Of a DNA stretch of 64,000 bases, positions 16,290-24,991 are shown in pieces. Position 1 is the stretch's first letter. Each line of letters opens with the position of its first letter. The stretch is from Symbiopectobacterium purcellii_A. Its GTDB lineage: Bacteria; Pseudomonadota; Gammaproteobacteria; Enterobacterales; Enterobacteriaceae. Below the pieces are notes generated by a model. That model was given only the letters and a program-made list of their open reading frames with translations. It was not told the DNA's origin and did not search any database. Position numbers and translations under genes: made by a program. Location of the stretch: positions 82,953 to 146,952 of the forward strand of contig NZ_CP189880.1 in assembly GCF_052050035.1 (NCBI RefSeq). The letters run 5' to 3'.

Positions 16290-16493
16290 ATGAGAACTAC
16301 AGTCACAATTGATGATGTGCTGTATGCGCAGGCGCTGGAAATGGCCGATCCCGATATGGATAAAGCTGATATTTTCCGGGAGGCTGTGAAAACGTTTATT
16401 CGGGTACAGGCGGCAAAAAGGCTGGCGTCGCTCGGCGGTTCATCGCCTGAAATGCAGATGATCCCTCGCCGCCGCGAGGAGCCATCCGCATAA
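16290..16493 (+). CDS. vapB: VapB-type antitoxin
   Basis: The 67-residue protein (MRTTVTIDDVLYAQALEMAD...) has the ribbon-helix-helix start of the VapB11/DUF2191 antitoxins and a C-terminal tail (PEMQMIPRRREE) of the type that wraps around the toxin. A good ribosome-binding site (GAGGTGG) precedes the ATG. The stop overlaps the vapC start by one base (TAATG). It would neutralise VapC and repress the operon through the upstream palindrome. Confidence 0.9.
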   Translation: MRTTVTIDDVLYAQALEMADPDMDKADIFREAVKTFIRVQAAKRLASLGGSSPEMQMIPRRREEPSA

Positions 16494-16870
16494 TGACTAT
16501 TTTGGTTGATACGTCCGTCTGGGTTGACCATTTCAAAAACAGGAATGACGGATTGGTCCAGTTGCTGGTTCGGGACCTGGTTCTGACACATCCGATGATT
16601 CTTGCAGAGATAGCCTGTGGTACACCTCCGGCTCCAAGACTGAGAACGCTTAGTGATCTGGGGCTGTTACCACAAAGTCATCAGGCCACTATCATCGAGG
16701 TGATGGCATTCATTGAGAACGAAAAGCTATACGGTCTTGGATGTGGTCTGGTTGATATTACATTACTGGCATCAACCCTTATAACACCAGGGGCGAGACT
16801 TTGGACACGGGATAAGCGGCTTGAGAAGTTGGCTAAACGTCTTAATGTGAGTTATCAGCCGATTCATTGA
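16493..16870 (+). CDS. vapC: VapC-type PIN-domain ribonuclease toxin
   Basis: The 125-residue protein is a PIN-domain toxin. The acidic metal-binding residues are visible in ILVDTSVWVDHF (Asp), MILAEIACG (Glu), CGLVDITLLA (Asp) and LWTRDKRLEKLA (Asp). VapC toxins cleave tRNA or rRNA and stabilise plasmids by post-segregational killing. All four acidic positions are intact, so the pair may be functional. The gene is followed by a hairpin at 16893-16924. Confidence 0.92.
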   Translation: MTILVDTSVWVDHFKNRNDGLVQLLVRDLVLTHPMILAEIACGTPPAPRLRTLSDLGLLPQSHQATIIEVMAFIENEKLYGLGCGLVDITLLASTLITPGARLWTRDKRLEKLAKRLNVSYQPIH

Positions 16871-16892
16871 CAGAATTTAAACTACCCAGGCA

Positions 16893-16924
16893 ACCACCAA
16901 GAAACCAGATGGTTTTCTGGTGGT
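16893..16924 (+). terminator. Hairpin after vapBC
   Basis: ACCACCA...TGGTGGT encloses an inner AACC/GGTT pairing, giving a long stem 22 bases past the vapC stop. The T-run is inside the stem, not after it. It is a likely but not textbook terminator. Confidence 0.55.
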
Positions 16925-16954
16925 GAAGAGCGTCTCATGGAACGTGCGCGGGCG

Positions 16955-17050
16955 AATCAGTAATGTGGTTCGGAATCAGCTAATGTGGTTTCATTCTCAG
17001 ATAAAGTGATTTGAAACGTGATTTCATTCTCACGGAATGTGGTTTGGGAA
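16955..17050. repeat. Short spaced repeats, possible IS end remnant
   Basis: AATGTGGTTCGGAATCAG, AATGTGGTTTCATTCTCA, ACGTGATTTCATTCTCACGG and AATGTGGTTTGGG follow each other at irregular spacing. This resembles the multiple terminal sites of IS21-like ends. No transposase gene adjoins it. Confidence 0.35.
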
Positions 17051-17132
17051 AGTGCATTTATTGCGCGTCAGGCCGATCATCATTGCGCGTCACTACACGT
17101 ACCGGCATTCCACCCATTCTGTTGCGTACCGT

Positions 17133-17447
17133 TCATCGCCATGCGGGTTCCTCGGCACGGTACTGTCCGGTGACAGCGGTGGGTGTTGTAGGTTGTGCGC
17201 GGGATGGCTCCAGATAGCGGGAGATCCCCTGCTGCATGGTGGCGATATCTCGCTTGGCCTGCTGATAATCGAAATAGAAGCGTGCATCTTGGTTCTGGTT
17301 CGCCACGACGCGAGCGCGATCAAGTCCTGCTTGAAGCTGCTCCAATTGGCGCATGACCAGCGCCAGTTCATCTTTCTCCGACGCCTGGCACTGCAGCACC
17401 GACAGGACTGTCAGTAACAGTGCACAGAAGGTATTCATATGGCGCAT
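17133..17447 (-). CDS. RAQPRD-family integrative element protein
   Basis: The 104-residue product has a signal peptide (MNTFCALLLTVLSVLQCQAS), a helical coiled region (EKDELALVMRQLEQLQAGLDRAR) and an ISRYLEPSRAQP motif typical of the RAQPRD family found at the start of the type IV secretion cluster in genomic-island-type ICEs. The usual ending RAQPRD is altered to RAQPTT, and the neighbours expected in such a cluster (membrane proteins of the pilus/mating apparatus) are absent. It is probably a relic from an ICE or related plasmid. ATG at 17447 has GGGAG upstream; 17438 is an alternative. Confidence 0.7.
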   Translation of the reverse strand: MRHMNTFCALLLTVLSVLQCQASEKDELALVMRQLEQLQAGLDRARVVANQNQDARFYFDYQQAKRDIATMQQGISRYLEPSRAQPTTPTAVTGQYRAEEPAWR

Positions 17448-17682
17448 AGGCTGCTCTCCCGGTATATCTGACGCAAAGCCGCTAGGCTGGCAGTAGGAAA
17501 TTGTTTATGGGTTGGTGAAAATTAAAGGGAGCGAACCGCAATAACGATCCCTGGCATTTATCGACAAGTGCGGAAAATCCGAAAATAGCGCACAAACACA
17601 CTTTGTAATCCTATTCTCAAAGCACTCGCTTCAGCCAATTTCGGTGACAGGATACATGTCCATTTAAAAACAATAGTACATA

Positions 17683-17779
17683 GAACCTATCCCAAAAGGA
17701 ATTGTCAGTTAATAAGTAATGGCAATTTCTGAGGGAAGTATGGCAAACAATAAGTGGCAGATCAGCGATGAACTCTGGG
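17683..17779 (+). mobile_element. IS427-group element, 97-bp end fragment
   Basis: GAACCTATCCCAAAAGGAATT and the first codons of the transposase (MANNKWQISDELWG) match the IS5-family element at 15087-15953. It is truncated where the IS256-type end begins (17780). The rest of 17448-17682 shows no gene. Confidence 0.85.
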
Positions 17780-18161
17780 GAGTCTGTAAAGAATTTCGTG
17801 TAAATGGCTCCATCGCTTAACCGGAAATCCGATCTCCATACATCAACATGAATTGGCTCATAGCCGGTTTCCTGTCTCTGATTGGTAGGGTCCATTTAGC
17901 CGAGATATTATGCAAGGCTAGATAGAATAATTTTAGCACCGAGTCATCCGTTGGAAATATTCGTCGCGTTTTCGTTATCTTGCGCAATGAAGCATTTAAC
18001 GACTCTATCGCGTTGGTGGTGTAGATAACCTTGCGAATCTCCGGCGGAAAATCAAAAATGACGATGAGACGTTCCCAATTATTTCTCCACGATGGGCTGA
18101 TCGTCGGGAACCGCTCATCCCATTTGGCCGCGAAGGCATCCAGGGCCTCTTCAGCGCCCTC
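17780..18161 (-). pseudogene. IS256-family transposase, C-terminal fragment
   Basis: On the minus strand about 115 residues (EGAEEALDAFAAKWDERFPTISPSW... to MLMYGDRISG, stop at 17817) match the C-terminal third of an IS256 transposase, including the catalytic-glutamate motif TNAIESLNASLRK. It differs from the MDEKQLQAL-type copies. The terminal repeat GAGTCTGTAAAG... is at 17780. The 5' part is missing; the 151-bp MITE begins two bases beyond. Confidence 0.85.
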
Positions 18162-18163
18162 TA

Positions 18164-18314
18164 GGCTGTGTCCCTTAATTGCACGATAGATGAAAAATCG
18201 TACAAAGCAGGCTGTTTTTGACAGTAAAAACACCCAAAATCAGTCCAAAAAACGAACAGATTCGATGTGTTTTTCTCATTTCCAATCAGTGAAAATTAAT
18301 TAAGGGACACAGCC
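18164..18314. mobile_element. 151-bp MITE (GGCTGTGTCCC ends), copy 1
   Basis: Perfect inverted ends GGCTGTGTCCCTTAATT / AATTAAGGGACACAGCC are flanked by TA on both sides, the target signature of IS630-type elements. A CTAG duplication (IS5-type) is an alternative reading for this copy. There is no coding capacity. A virtually identical copy lies at 25713-25863, upstream of the toxin operon. Confidence 0.88.
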
Positions 18315-18353
18315 TAGTGTTTTCTCAGCGTTACATTACTACGGAAAATTGCA

Positions 18354-19644
18354 ATGGCAGAGGAAAGCAAACAGCTAACCAAACGGCAACAAAAAGCCAT
18401 TGATACAGCGGCGCTAATCCGGCAGGAGCCGCCGCAAGGTGAAGATATGGCATTCACCCACTCCATTCTGTGCCAGGTCGGTTTGCCCCGTTCTAAGGTG
18501 GCTGGGCGCGAGTTTATGCGCCGTTCTGGTGATGCCTGGCTCGTCGTACAGGCAGGCTGGATTGATGAAGGCAGTGGCCCGGTAGAGCAGCCGTTACCCT
18601 ATGGTGTCAGACGACAATTACAAAATGCCCCTTGGCGTCAATTACCATTAAAAAAAGTGACAGATTCCTTTCTGTAAAATGCGGCTGTATGACTTACAGA
18701 ATCCTTCCGCTTTTTAGCCATAACTGTTGGGTGCTCACTTCGCTGCGCTCCGCCTCAGTCCTGACTAAAAAGCGTTACTGGTTAGTGTTAAGGGAGCTAG
18801 GAAAAGGAAACTTAGGAAGCATTTAAAAGTGACATTCCTTCTGGTATGACCTCTTTAGGGTAATTGACGCGATAGCAAGGGTTGTAATTGTCGTCTAATA
18901 CCCTATGGCGCTATGCCGCGACTCACGTTCGCCTGGATTTCATCGTATGCACTGCGCAACAAAACGCGAGAAATCGCCATCGGCCACAGCGCTAATGAGT
19001 TTCTTCACCTTATGGGGATGGACTCACAGGGAACCCGTCATAAAACGCTGCGTACACAAATGCAGGCGCTGGCCGCGTGTCGTTTGCAGCTGGGCTTTAA
19101 GGGCCGGACCTATAACGGCCAGCCCGTCGAACAGTTTGATGCCTGGATCAAAGATGGTGACGCGAAGCAGCTCACGTTATGGCCGGGAACACTCACCCTG
19201 TCCGAAGGCTATTATAACGGCCTGATAGACAGCGCCGTTCCGCTCGACAACAGAGCGTTACATGTGCTGAAAGGCTCCGCGCTGGCGCTCGATATATACG
19301 CATGGCTTGCTCACCGTCTCCACCGCATAGAGGGCCGCCCGGTCATGCTGTACTGGATGAAGCTGCGGGAGCAGTTCGCCCAGGAGTACAGCGGGAAGAA
19401 TGCCGACAAGGATTTTAAACGAGCATTCATGCCAGCGCTGAAACAGGTGCTTTCAGTGTATCCGGCGGCAAAGGTCGAACAGGTTAAAGGTGGCCTGCTG
19501 CTGTATTGTTCCCGCCCCCTATACCGTATAAATCCTGATGTAAAGGCCCACAACGGGCCTTTTCTTTTGTGGATAAGCCTGTTTATTCAGCAAGTTATCC
19601 ACGTTAAATCGCCCCCCCTAGCCCACGTTAGATTACCCCCCTAA
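18354..19644 (+). pseudogene. repA: RepA-like replication protein (IncU/IncP-6 type), split by an insertion
   Basis: The N-terminal part (MAEESKQLTKRQQKAIDTA...) runs to PLPYG at 18604. Removing the 296-bp insert (18605-18900) and one 8-bp duplication joins it in frame to GAMPRLTFAWISSYALRN..., giving about 330 residues. The joined protein matches the plasmid RepA_C family (IncU, IncW, IncP-6-like replicons). Motifs include LPYGAMPRLTFAW and EIAIGHSANEFLHLMG. As it stands, the first piece ends in the MITE, so the initiator is inactive. A hairpin (AAAGGCCC/GGGCCTTT, 19542-19562) falls inside the last codons. korA-like and ssb genes follow. Confidence 0.88.
18605..18900. mobile_element. X-element, complete 296-bp non-autonomous element
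   Basis: Ends TGTCAGACGACAATTACAA and (inverted) TATTAGACGACAATTACAA enclose 296 bp without a gene. The element is flanked by an 8-bp duplication CCCTATGG (18597-18604 and 18901-18908). A longer subterminal repeat (GCGTCAATTACC) is also shared by the two ends. Partial copies are at 15983-16102 and 24617-24793. The parent IS is not in the window and I do not recognise it. Confidence 0.88.
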
Positions 19645-19645
19645 A
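19595..19645. repeat. Two direct repeats after repA, iteron-like
   Basis: CCACGTTAAATCGCCCCCCC and CCACGTTAGATTACCCCCC follow one another at about 24-bp spacing. They could be part of the RepA-binding origin of the disrupted replicon. The 19646-20034 interval beyond holds no gene; it contains a GC-rich inverted segment (GACTCGCCGC.../...GCGGCGAG, about 19785-19825) and the promoter of the next gene. Confidence 0.4.
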
Positions 19646-20040
19646 CCTGTAAGGTCATCCTTTATGTTTTTCCTTTAATTTCTACCTATACATATATCCT
19701 GTAATTAACAACGCCTATCTGTGAGTAAGGCGCGTCCGGTGTATGACTTAACAGCAGTGGAAATTACGCTTCCTCGACCTGACAGACTCGCCGCGCTGCG
19801 GCTCCCTAATCAGGTCTTGCGGCGAGCGTTGCGGACTCTCTTTTAAAAGCGATAACTTTCGCTATAATCCAGAGCTATCAGCATTTCCTTCGCTGATTCA
19901 CCCGGAGGCCAGTTGCTGCCGCGACGGCCTACCCCCTTCTTTTCTATTAGCTCAATAGAGTAAAATAATTATTTACTAACATTGACCATTAGCGATACCC
20001 GCTATATCATGGGTTTAATCGTTATTAATCAGGAATGACT

Positions 20041-20376
20041 ATGGCCCGCAAACAGACCCGCAGCATGACGCAGGAAGAATGGGATCGCCTCTTACCCGCA
20101 ATGCAGACGTTTACCCACTTATCGACCGAAATCGGTCATTCCGTTTTGGTTAAAGGGGAAAGCAATAAAGACGTGGCCGAACGTGTTGGACGGACCAAGC
20201 AAAACGTGGGTTCCACGGTCAAGCGCATTTGGGATCTGTACCAGTCTGTAGCCGTCGATTTTGAGGGCGAGAAGCTACGGAAAGTTGACGTTTGGCTACC
20301 CGAAAAGATGGCCCTGAAGGTGCTGAAGGAAGCCGAAAAATACGCCATCAACCAGAATAGCCCGAATAAGAAATAA
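20041..20376 (+). CDS. korA: KorA/TrfB-like transcriptional repressor
   Basis: The 111-residue protein (MARKQTRSMTQEEWDRLLPAM...) fits the TrfB/KorA family of plasmid global regulators. The helix-turn-helix is NKDVAERVGRTKQNVGSTVKRIWDLY, where the GKQNV-like recognition helix is characteristic. Such proteins repress replication, stability and transfer promoters. Two ATGs, at 20035 and 20041, are possible; the second matches the family start better. It sits between a broken repA and ssb, as in IncP/IncU-like backbones. A palindromic promoter region is likely at 19985-20020 but no clear operator is claimed. Confidence 0.75.
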   Translation: MARKQTRSMTQEEWDRLLPAMQTFTHLSTEIGHSVLVKGESNKDVAERVGRTKQNVGSTVKRIWDLYQSVAVDFEGEKLRKVDVWLPEKMALKVLKEAEKYAINQNSPNKK

Positions 20377-20476
20377 TAGTAAATATTTAATTTACTTAGA
20401 TTGACTGAAACCCTTCAAATTGCGATAATTATTTCTCCGGGAAGCCCACAGCTTCCCATTATCAGGAGGATAAATT

Positions 20477-21028
20477 ATGGCTTCACGCGGTGTTAACAAA
20501 GTAATTCTCGTTGGCAATTTAGGCCAGGACCCCGAAATGCGCTATATGCCTAATGGCGGCGCGGTCGCTAACCTGCGCCTTGCCACATCTGAATCATGGC
20601 GAGATAAAGCCACTGGCGAGCAGAAAGAAGTCACGGAATGGCATACGGTGGTTATCTTCGGCAAGCTGGCCGAGATTGCAGGTGAATACCTCCGCAAAGG
20701 TTCGCAGGTATACATTGAAGGCCAGCTGCGTACCCGCAAATGGCAGGATAAGGACCAGCAAGATCGCTACTCAACGGAAATTGTGGTTAGCATGAACGGC
20801 GTTATGCAGATGCTGGGCGGTCGCCAGGGCGGCGGCGCTCCCGCTGGTCAGGGCGGTGGTTGGGGACAGCCACAACAACCACAGTTTAGCGGTAGTGGTA
20901 CGCCAGCTGCTGCACCGGGGGCGCAAGGGCAGCAACCACAACAGGGCGCGATGCCGGACTTTGAAGATGATATTCCATTCGCGCCGATCACACTTCCCTT
21001 CCCTAACCATGCGATTCACGCGCTGTAA
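20477..21028 (+). CDS. ssb: Single-stranded DNA-binding protein
   Basis: The 183-residue SSB has the OB-fold N-domain (residues 1-110: MASRGVNKVILVGNLGQDPEMRY..., WHTVVIFGKLAEIAGEYLRKG, IEGQLRTRKWQD) and a Gln/Gly/Pro-rich linker. The usual acidic interaction tip DFEDDIPF is present but is not terminal: 15 more residues (APITLPFPNHAIHAL) follow. In most SSBs the tip must be at the C-terminus to bind partner proteins. The ribosome-binding site AGGAGG is perfect. Plasmid SSBs protect single strands during transfer and dampen SOS. A terminator follows at 21036. Confidence 0.95.
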   Translation: MASRGVNKVILVGNLGQDPEMRYMPNGGAVANLRLATSESWRDKATGEQKEVTEWHTVVIFGKLAEIAGEYLRKGSQVYIEGQLRTRKWQDKDQQDRYSTEIVVSMNGVMQMLGGRQGGGAPAGQGGGWGQPQQPQFSGSGTPAAAPGAQGQQPQQGAMPDFEDDIPFAPITLPFPNHAIHAL

Positions 21029-21035
21029 TGAAAAT

Positions 21036-21056
21036 AAAGCCCCGTGAGGGGCTTTT
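21036..21056 (+). terminator. Rho-independent terminator after ssb
   Basis: AAAGCCCC-GTGA-GGGGCTTTT, eight bases after the ssb stop, forms a GC stem followed by a T-run. Confidence 0.85.
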
Positions 21057-21315
21057 CTTATGAGGGCTGAAGTTCGGCCTTCTCGCAATGCTCCCCGCCG
21101 CAGAACACCCCCTATGTCAGGGTAGTTGTCGCCTCTAACTGAAAAAAATCAGGGGGCAGGATACGACAATAATGAAGACTTATTCACCCGAGCGTAAAGC
21201 AGCTGTGATCGCCAGAATGATGCCACCGCATAACCAGTCAGTTGTTCAGATCGCCCGTTCTGAAGGGATCCCAACCAATACGCTTTATGCTTGGCGTTCT
21301 CAAGCCGGAATTCCT

Positions 21316-23111
21316 GTCAATACCGATCGAATTCTGACCCACCCTGCCAAAGTAAAACTGGGTCTTCCGCAACTTGGGTGGAAGCAAAACAATGAAACTT
21401 TTTAGATAACAGGGATCTAAGCTGTTTTAAGTTATGGATAACGCTATGTCTTCACTGAAGACGCTTTTACAGCTGCCTTGCGGATGGCAATCCAACCGAC
21501 AAGTTGTTAGTTCTGATGGGATAACTCTCCATCTTCGTGCCACGCGTAAAACAGCACTATGTCCTGAATGCCTTAAGCGCAGCAAATCGGTTCATAGTTG
21601 TCGGCGACGCCGAATACAGCATCTACCTTGTTCAGGCCAGACACTGTGGCTGGTATTTGCCGTCCGCCACTGGTACTGCCGTAACCCATCCTGCTCACGC
21701 AAAATTTTTGCCGAGTCGCTGGCTCCTTTCGCCGGTTCACGGCAGCAGTCTTCGCAGGCGTTACAAAATTTACAGCGTCAGCTAGGATTAATCGCCGGAG
21801 GTGAGGCTGGAAGACGGGCGGCAACGGCAGCTGGTCTCCGTAGCAGTGCAGATACTCTTCTTCGCAGGGTGATAAATACCCCAGAGACTAAACCGCCAGG
21901 TACGCCCCATGTCGGTATCGACGAGTGGGCATGGCATCGGGGCCACCGTTATGGGACGTTAATAGTCAATCTTGATACTCGCCGTCCCCTTGTCCTGCTT
22001 CCCGGTGGCGATCAGCGTACGCTGGCTGCTTGGTTCAGAAAATACCCTGAAATACAGGTTGTCTCGCGTGATCGCGGCGGTATCTATGCCACAGCAGCAC
22101 GTGAAGGGGCGCCTCAAGCCAAACAGGTGGCAGATCGCTGGCACCTGCTGAAAAACATTGGCGATGCACTTGAACGGATGATGTACAGACATATGCCTCT
22201 GATACGTCTTGTTGCCAGTGAGTTGTCGCCAAAGAAACCACCTGAGCCAGAACTGGTAGAGCCAGCTCCATATATCTGTTATCTGTCGCCCGGAGCGACT
22301 TAAGCAGCAGACTCGTAATAAACGCCACCAACGCTGGGTGGAGGTAATAACCTTGCATAAGAATGGATGTGGGCTCCGTCAAATATCCCGCACCACCGGG
22401 TTATCACGCGTAACGGTCAGGCGTTGGCTTCAATCAGGTACATTCCCTGAAATGTCGACCCGCCCTCGGAAACCAAGCCTTCTGGATCCCTGGCGTCGGT
22501 GGCTGGAAGAACAGCGTGAAAGCGGTAATCACAATGGCAGCCAGATATGGAGGGAAATGGTGGCAAAAGGGTTCACCGGTAGCGAAACCACCGTCAGGGA
22601 TGAGGTTGCCAGATGGCGTAAGGGTGGGAGCGCACCTGTTACTGCGCCAGCCCGTCTCCCGTCAGCTTCGCGTGTGAGCCGTTGGTTGATGCCCTGGAGG
22701 ATAATAAGAGGGGAAGAAAGTTATGCCTCCCGCTTCATCGGGCTGATGTGTGAAAAAGAACCACAGCTGAAATATAGCACAGCAACTTGCGTTGGACTTC
22801 TACCGGATCTTGAAAACGAAAAACAAGCCACAGCTAAGCAAGTGGTTCACTCACGTCAGCGAAAGCGGCCCGCTTGAGCTTCAACGTGTTGCAGCCGGGA
22901 TGGAAGCTGATGCAGCAGCAATATGTGAAGCCATTACCAGCAAATGGAGTAACGGTGTAGTCGAGGGGCATGTGAATCGCCTGAAAATGCTGAAGCGGCA
23001 GATGTACGGACGTGCCGGGTTCGAATTACTGAGGCGTCGGGTGATGAGCCCTCTGGCTTGAAGGGGGTCCACCCAAGTTGCGGAAGACCCAGTTTTACAT
23101 CGGTAGCGACA
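21316..23111 (+). mobile_element. ISL3-family element
   Basis: The 1796-bp insert is flanked by AATTCCT (21309-21315 and 23112-23118). Inside, inverted copies of GGGTCTTCCGCAACTTGGGTG (21360 and 23091) are typical ISL3-type ends. The outermost bases (GTCAATACCGAT / GTCGCTACCGAT) are also inverted, so the true boundary may lie at either pair. Confidence 0.8.
21434..23061 (+). pseudogene. ISL3-family transposase, frameshifted
   Basis: The first frame (289 residues to 22303) contains the N-terminal zinc-ribbon (LCPECLKRSKSVHSC, HWYCRNPSCSRKIF) and the catalytic core start (PHVGIDEWAWHRGHRYGTLIVN, VVSRDRGGIYATAAREGAPQAKQVADRWHLL). The following pieces are in two other frames: 22338-22877 (VEVITLHKNGCG-like helix-turn-helix segment, LSRVTVRRWLQSG) and 22792-23061 (ISKWSNGVVEGHVNRLKMLKRQMYGRAGF). 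At least two frameshifts separate the catalytic residues, so it is inactive unless rescued. Confidence 0.9.
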
Positions 23112-23453
23112 AATTCCTAACCAGGCTGCAGAGGCGGGAGATAAACCGTCTCAAGAATGGTCGCAGGAAGCGCGCTTTGCCGTTCTCGTTGAAACGGCAC
23201 CTCTGTCTGCACACGCTATTGCCGAATATTGTCGCCGTAAAGGCCTTTATCCTGAGCAGATACAGCAGTGGAAGGAGCAATTTATGCAGACCAGCCAGCG
23301 GGAAGAAAAAGTGATCGTCAAAAAACAGCAAAAGGACATTCAACAGCTTAACCGTGAAATAGCCCGCAAGGATAAGGCGCTGGCAGAAGCTGCTGCGCTG
23401 TTGATACTGGAAAAAAAGTTCAAAGCGTTGTTCGACCAGGAAAGCGGGGACGA

Positions 23454-24491
23454 ATGACGCGTACCACTGACAGGCTACGGTTGATGGCGATAGTGCAGGA
23501 AGCCGTAAATGCCGGCGCCAGGGTGAGCAAAGCCTGCTGCAGTGTGGGGTTGAGCGAACGAACGCTACAGCGTTGGAAACAGGTGCCCGACGACCGACGA
23601 GCCATAACGCCACGGCCACGGCCCGTGCCGAAAAATAAACTCAGTGCTGAAGAAGAACGGCAGATTCTGGCCATCTACCATGAGCCGCGGTTCGCCAGCC
23701 TGCCTCCTGCGCAGATAGTTCCACATCTGGTAGATGAGGGCCGCTCTATCGCCAGCGAGGCGACTTTCTATCGAATGCTGCGGCGAGCCGGAGAAATGGC
23801 CCGTCGTGGCCGGCAACGAAAGCCGCGCCGCAAGGCGATATCAACCTGGAAGGCGACGGCAGCCAACCCGCTATGGGCGTGGGATATCACCTGGCTGAAG
23901 TCGCTGACGGCAGGCCATTGGTTTTACTTGTATCTGATAGAAGATGTGTTCAGCCGAAAAATCGTCGGTTACGAAGTGTATGCCGTTGAAAGTGGAGAAA
24001 ATGCAGCAGAATTGCTGGGGCGCACGGTGCTGAGTGAGCGCTGCTGGCAGCAGCCGCTAGTGCTGCATGCGGATAACGGTGCGCCGATGAAATCCCAGGT
24101 GCTACAGGTAAAGCTTGCGGAACTGAAGATAACGCCATCGCACAGTCGGCCTCGCGTGAGCAATGATAACGCGTATGTTGAATCGTTTTTCAAAACGCTG
24201 AAATATGCACCAGCGTGGCCGGAAAAAGGCTTCGCTACGCGGGAAGAGGCTCGAACCTGGGTGGAAAGCTTCGTCGCCTGGTACAACGAAGAGCATCTCC
24301 ATAGCGCCATTCGGTATGTGACGCCAGGTCAGCGCCACAGGGGCGAAGACCGCCTGCTGCTGACGCAGCGTAAATCGGTGTATGAGGCAGCCAAAATGCG
24401 AAATCCGCATCGTTGGTCAAGTCAAACACGGAATTGGAGTCGGCAGGACGAAGTATGGCTAAATCCTGAGCGGGGAACTCCCGCTGCATGA
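23454..24491 (+). CDS. IS3-family transposase OrfB (complete)
   Basis: The 345-residue protein starts MTRTTDRLRLMAIVQEAV, has an N-terminal helix-turn-helix (SKACCSVGLSERTLQRW), an HTH_21-like segment (IASEATFYRMLRRAGEM) and a DDE integrase core. The catalytic residues are Asp in WAWDITWLKS, Asp in LHADNGAPMKS and Glu in SNDNAYVESFFKTLKY. It ends inside the right terminal repeat. It is intact, while its partner OrfA is interrupted by the ISL3 element upstream. Confidence 0.93.
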   Translation: MTRTTDRLRLMAIVQEAVNAGARVSKACCSVGLSERTLQRWKQVPDDRRAITPRPRPVPKNKLSAEEERQILAIYHEPRFASLPPAQIVPHLVDEGRSIASEATFYRMLRRAGEMARRGRQRKPRRKAISTWKATAANPLWAWDITWLKSLTAGHWFYLYLIEDVFSRKIVGYEVYAVESGENAAELLGRTVLSERCWQQPLVLHADNGAPMKSQVLQVKLAELKITPSHSRPRVSNDNAYVESFFKTLKYAPAWPEKGFATREEARTWVESFVAWYNEEHLHSAIRYVTPGQRHRGEDRLLLTQRKSVYEAAKMRNPHRWSSQTRNWSRQDEVWLNPERGTPAA

Positions 24492-24519
24492 GTTAACGGA
24501 GGCGACAACTACCTTGACA

Positions 24520-24616
24520 CTCACCGATCTTCACCCCTGTGCCGCTGACCCGGTGTGACGTAGCGGATGCCGCTGTGGCGATGTTCTTCGTTGTACCAGC
24601 CGACGAAGGTTTCCAC
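24520..24616 (-). pseudogene. IS3-family OrfB C-terminal scrap (minus)
   Basis: The minus-strand residues VETFVGWYNEEHRHSGIRYVT...HRGEDR match the C-terminal helix of the type C OrfB (about 80% identical by eye), so this is from a related but distinct IS3 copy. It begins directly at the end of the previous element and is cut by the X-element at 24617. Confidence 0.8.
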
Positions 24617-24793
24617 CCAGTAACGCTTTTTAGTCAGGACTGAGGCGGAGCGCAGCGAAGTGAGCACCGAACAGTTATGGCTAAAAAGCGGAAGGATTCT
24701 GTAAGTCATACAGCCGCATTTTACAGAAAGGAATCTGTCACTTTTTTTAATGGTAATTGACGCCAAGGGGCATTTTGTAATTGTCGCCTGACA
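24617..24793 (-). repeat. X-element copy 3 (one end)
   Basis: About 177 bp is the reverse complement of 18605-18781, ending at 24793 in TGTCGCCTGACA. The distal end of the element is missing. Confidence 0.85.
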
Positions 24794-24991
24794 CCTTGAC
24801 ACTCACCGCAGAGACGAAGACAGCCAGTTGCTGGTAAAGCGAAAATCGGTGTATGAGGCAGCAAAAATGCAGAACCCGCATCGTTGGTCAGGGCCAACAA
24901 GAAACTGGGATCGGCAGGACGAAGTGTGGCTAAATCCGGAACGGGAAAAGCAGGCCGTATGAATCATACTGGGGCGGCAACTACCTTAACA
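24794..24991 (+). pseudogene. IS3-family OrfB C-terminal scrap (plus) and IS end
   Basis: DSQLLVKRKSVYEAAKMQNPH...RQDEVWLNPEREKQAV (stop at 24962) matches the tail of the type C OrfB, followed by the terminal repeat (TGTTAAGGTAGTTGCCGCC on the minus strand, ending 24991). With 24520-24616 it represents the broken and rearranged 3' part of a second, diverged element. Confidence 0.85.

Larger units (their letters stand above)
21172..23457 (+). pseudogene. IS3-family OrfA split by the ISL3 element
   Basis: The first 48 residues (MKTYSPERKAAVI... to RSQAGIP) lie at 21172-21315. The rest (NQAAEAGDKPSQEW... to FDQESGDE) resumes at 23119 and overlaps the orfB start at 23454. The intact version is at 2710-3192. 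OrfA supplies end recognition, so this element probably cannot move on its own, though an intact OrfA is available from the truncated copy. Confidence 0.9.
21115..24519 (+). mobile_element. IS3-family element (type C) with an ISL3 element inside
   Basis: Ends TGTCAGGGTAGTTGTCGCCTC at 21115 and, inverted, TGTCAAGGTAGTTGTCGCCTC at 24519 bound an IS3 element of about 1.6 kb when the 1.8-kb ISL3 insertion (21316-23111) is removed. orfB is intact and orfA is split. Confidence 0.92.

Noticed and set aside
16955..17050. Spaced short repeats resembling a CRISPR array
   Set aside because: Unit length and spacing are irregular, with no 28-37 bp repeat and no cas genes. Better explained as IS-end sub-repeats. 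No CRISPR array was found in the window.
17617..17895. 92-codon minus-strand frame over the IS5/IS256 junction
   Set aside because: It crosses the border of two unrelated IS fragments and is out of frame with both transposases.
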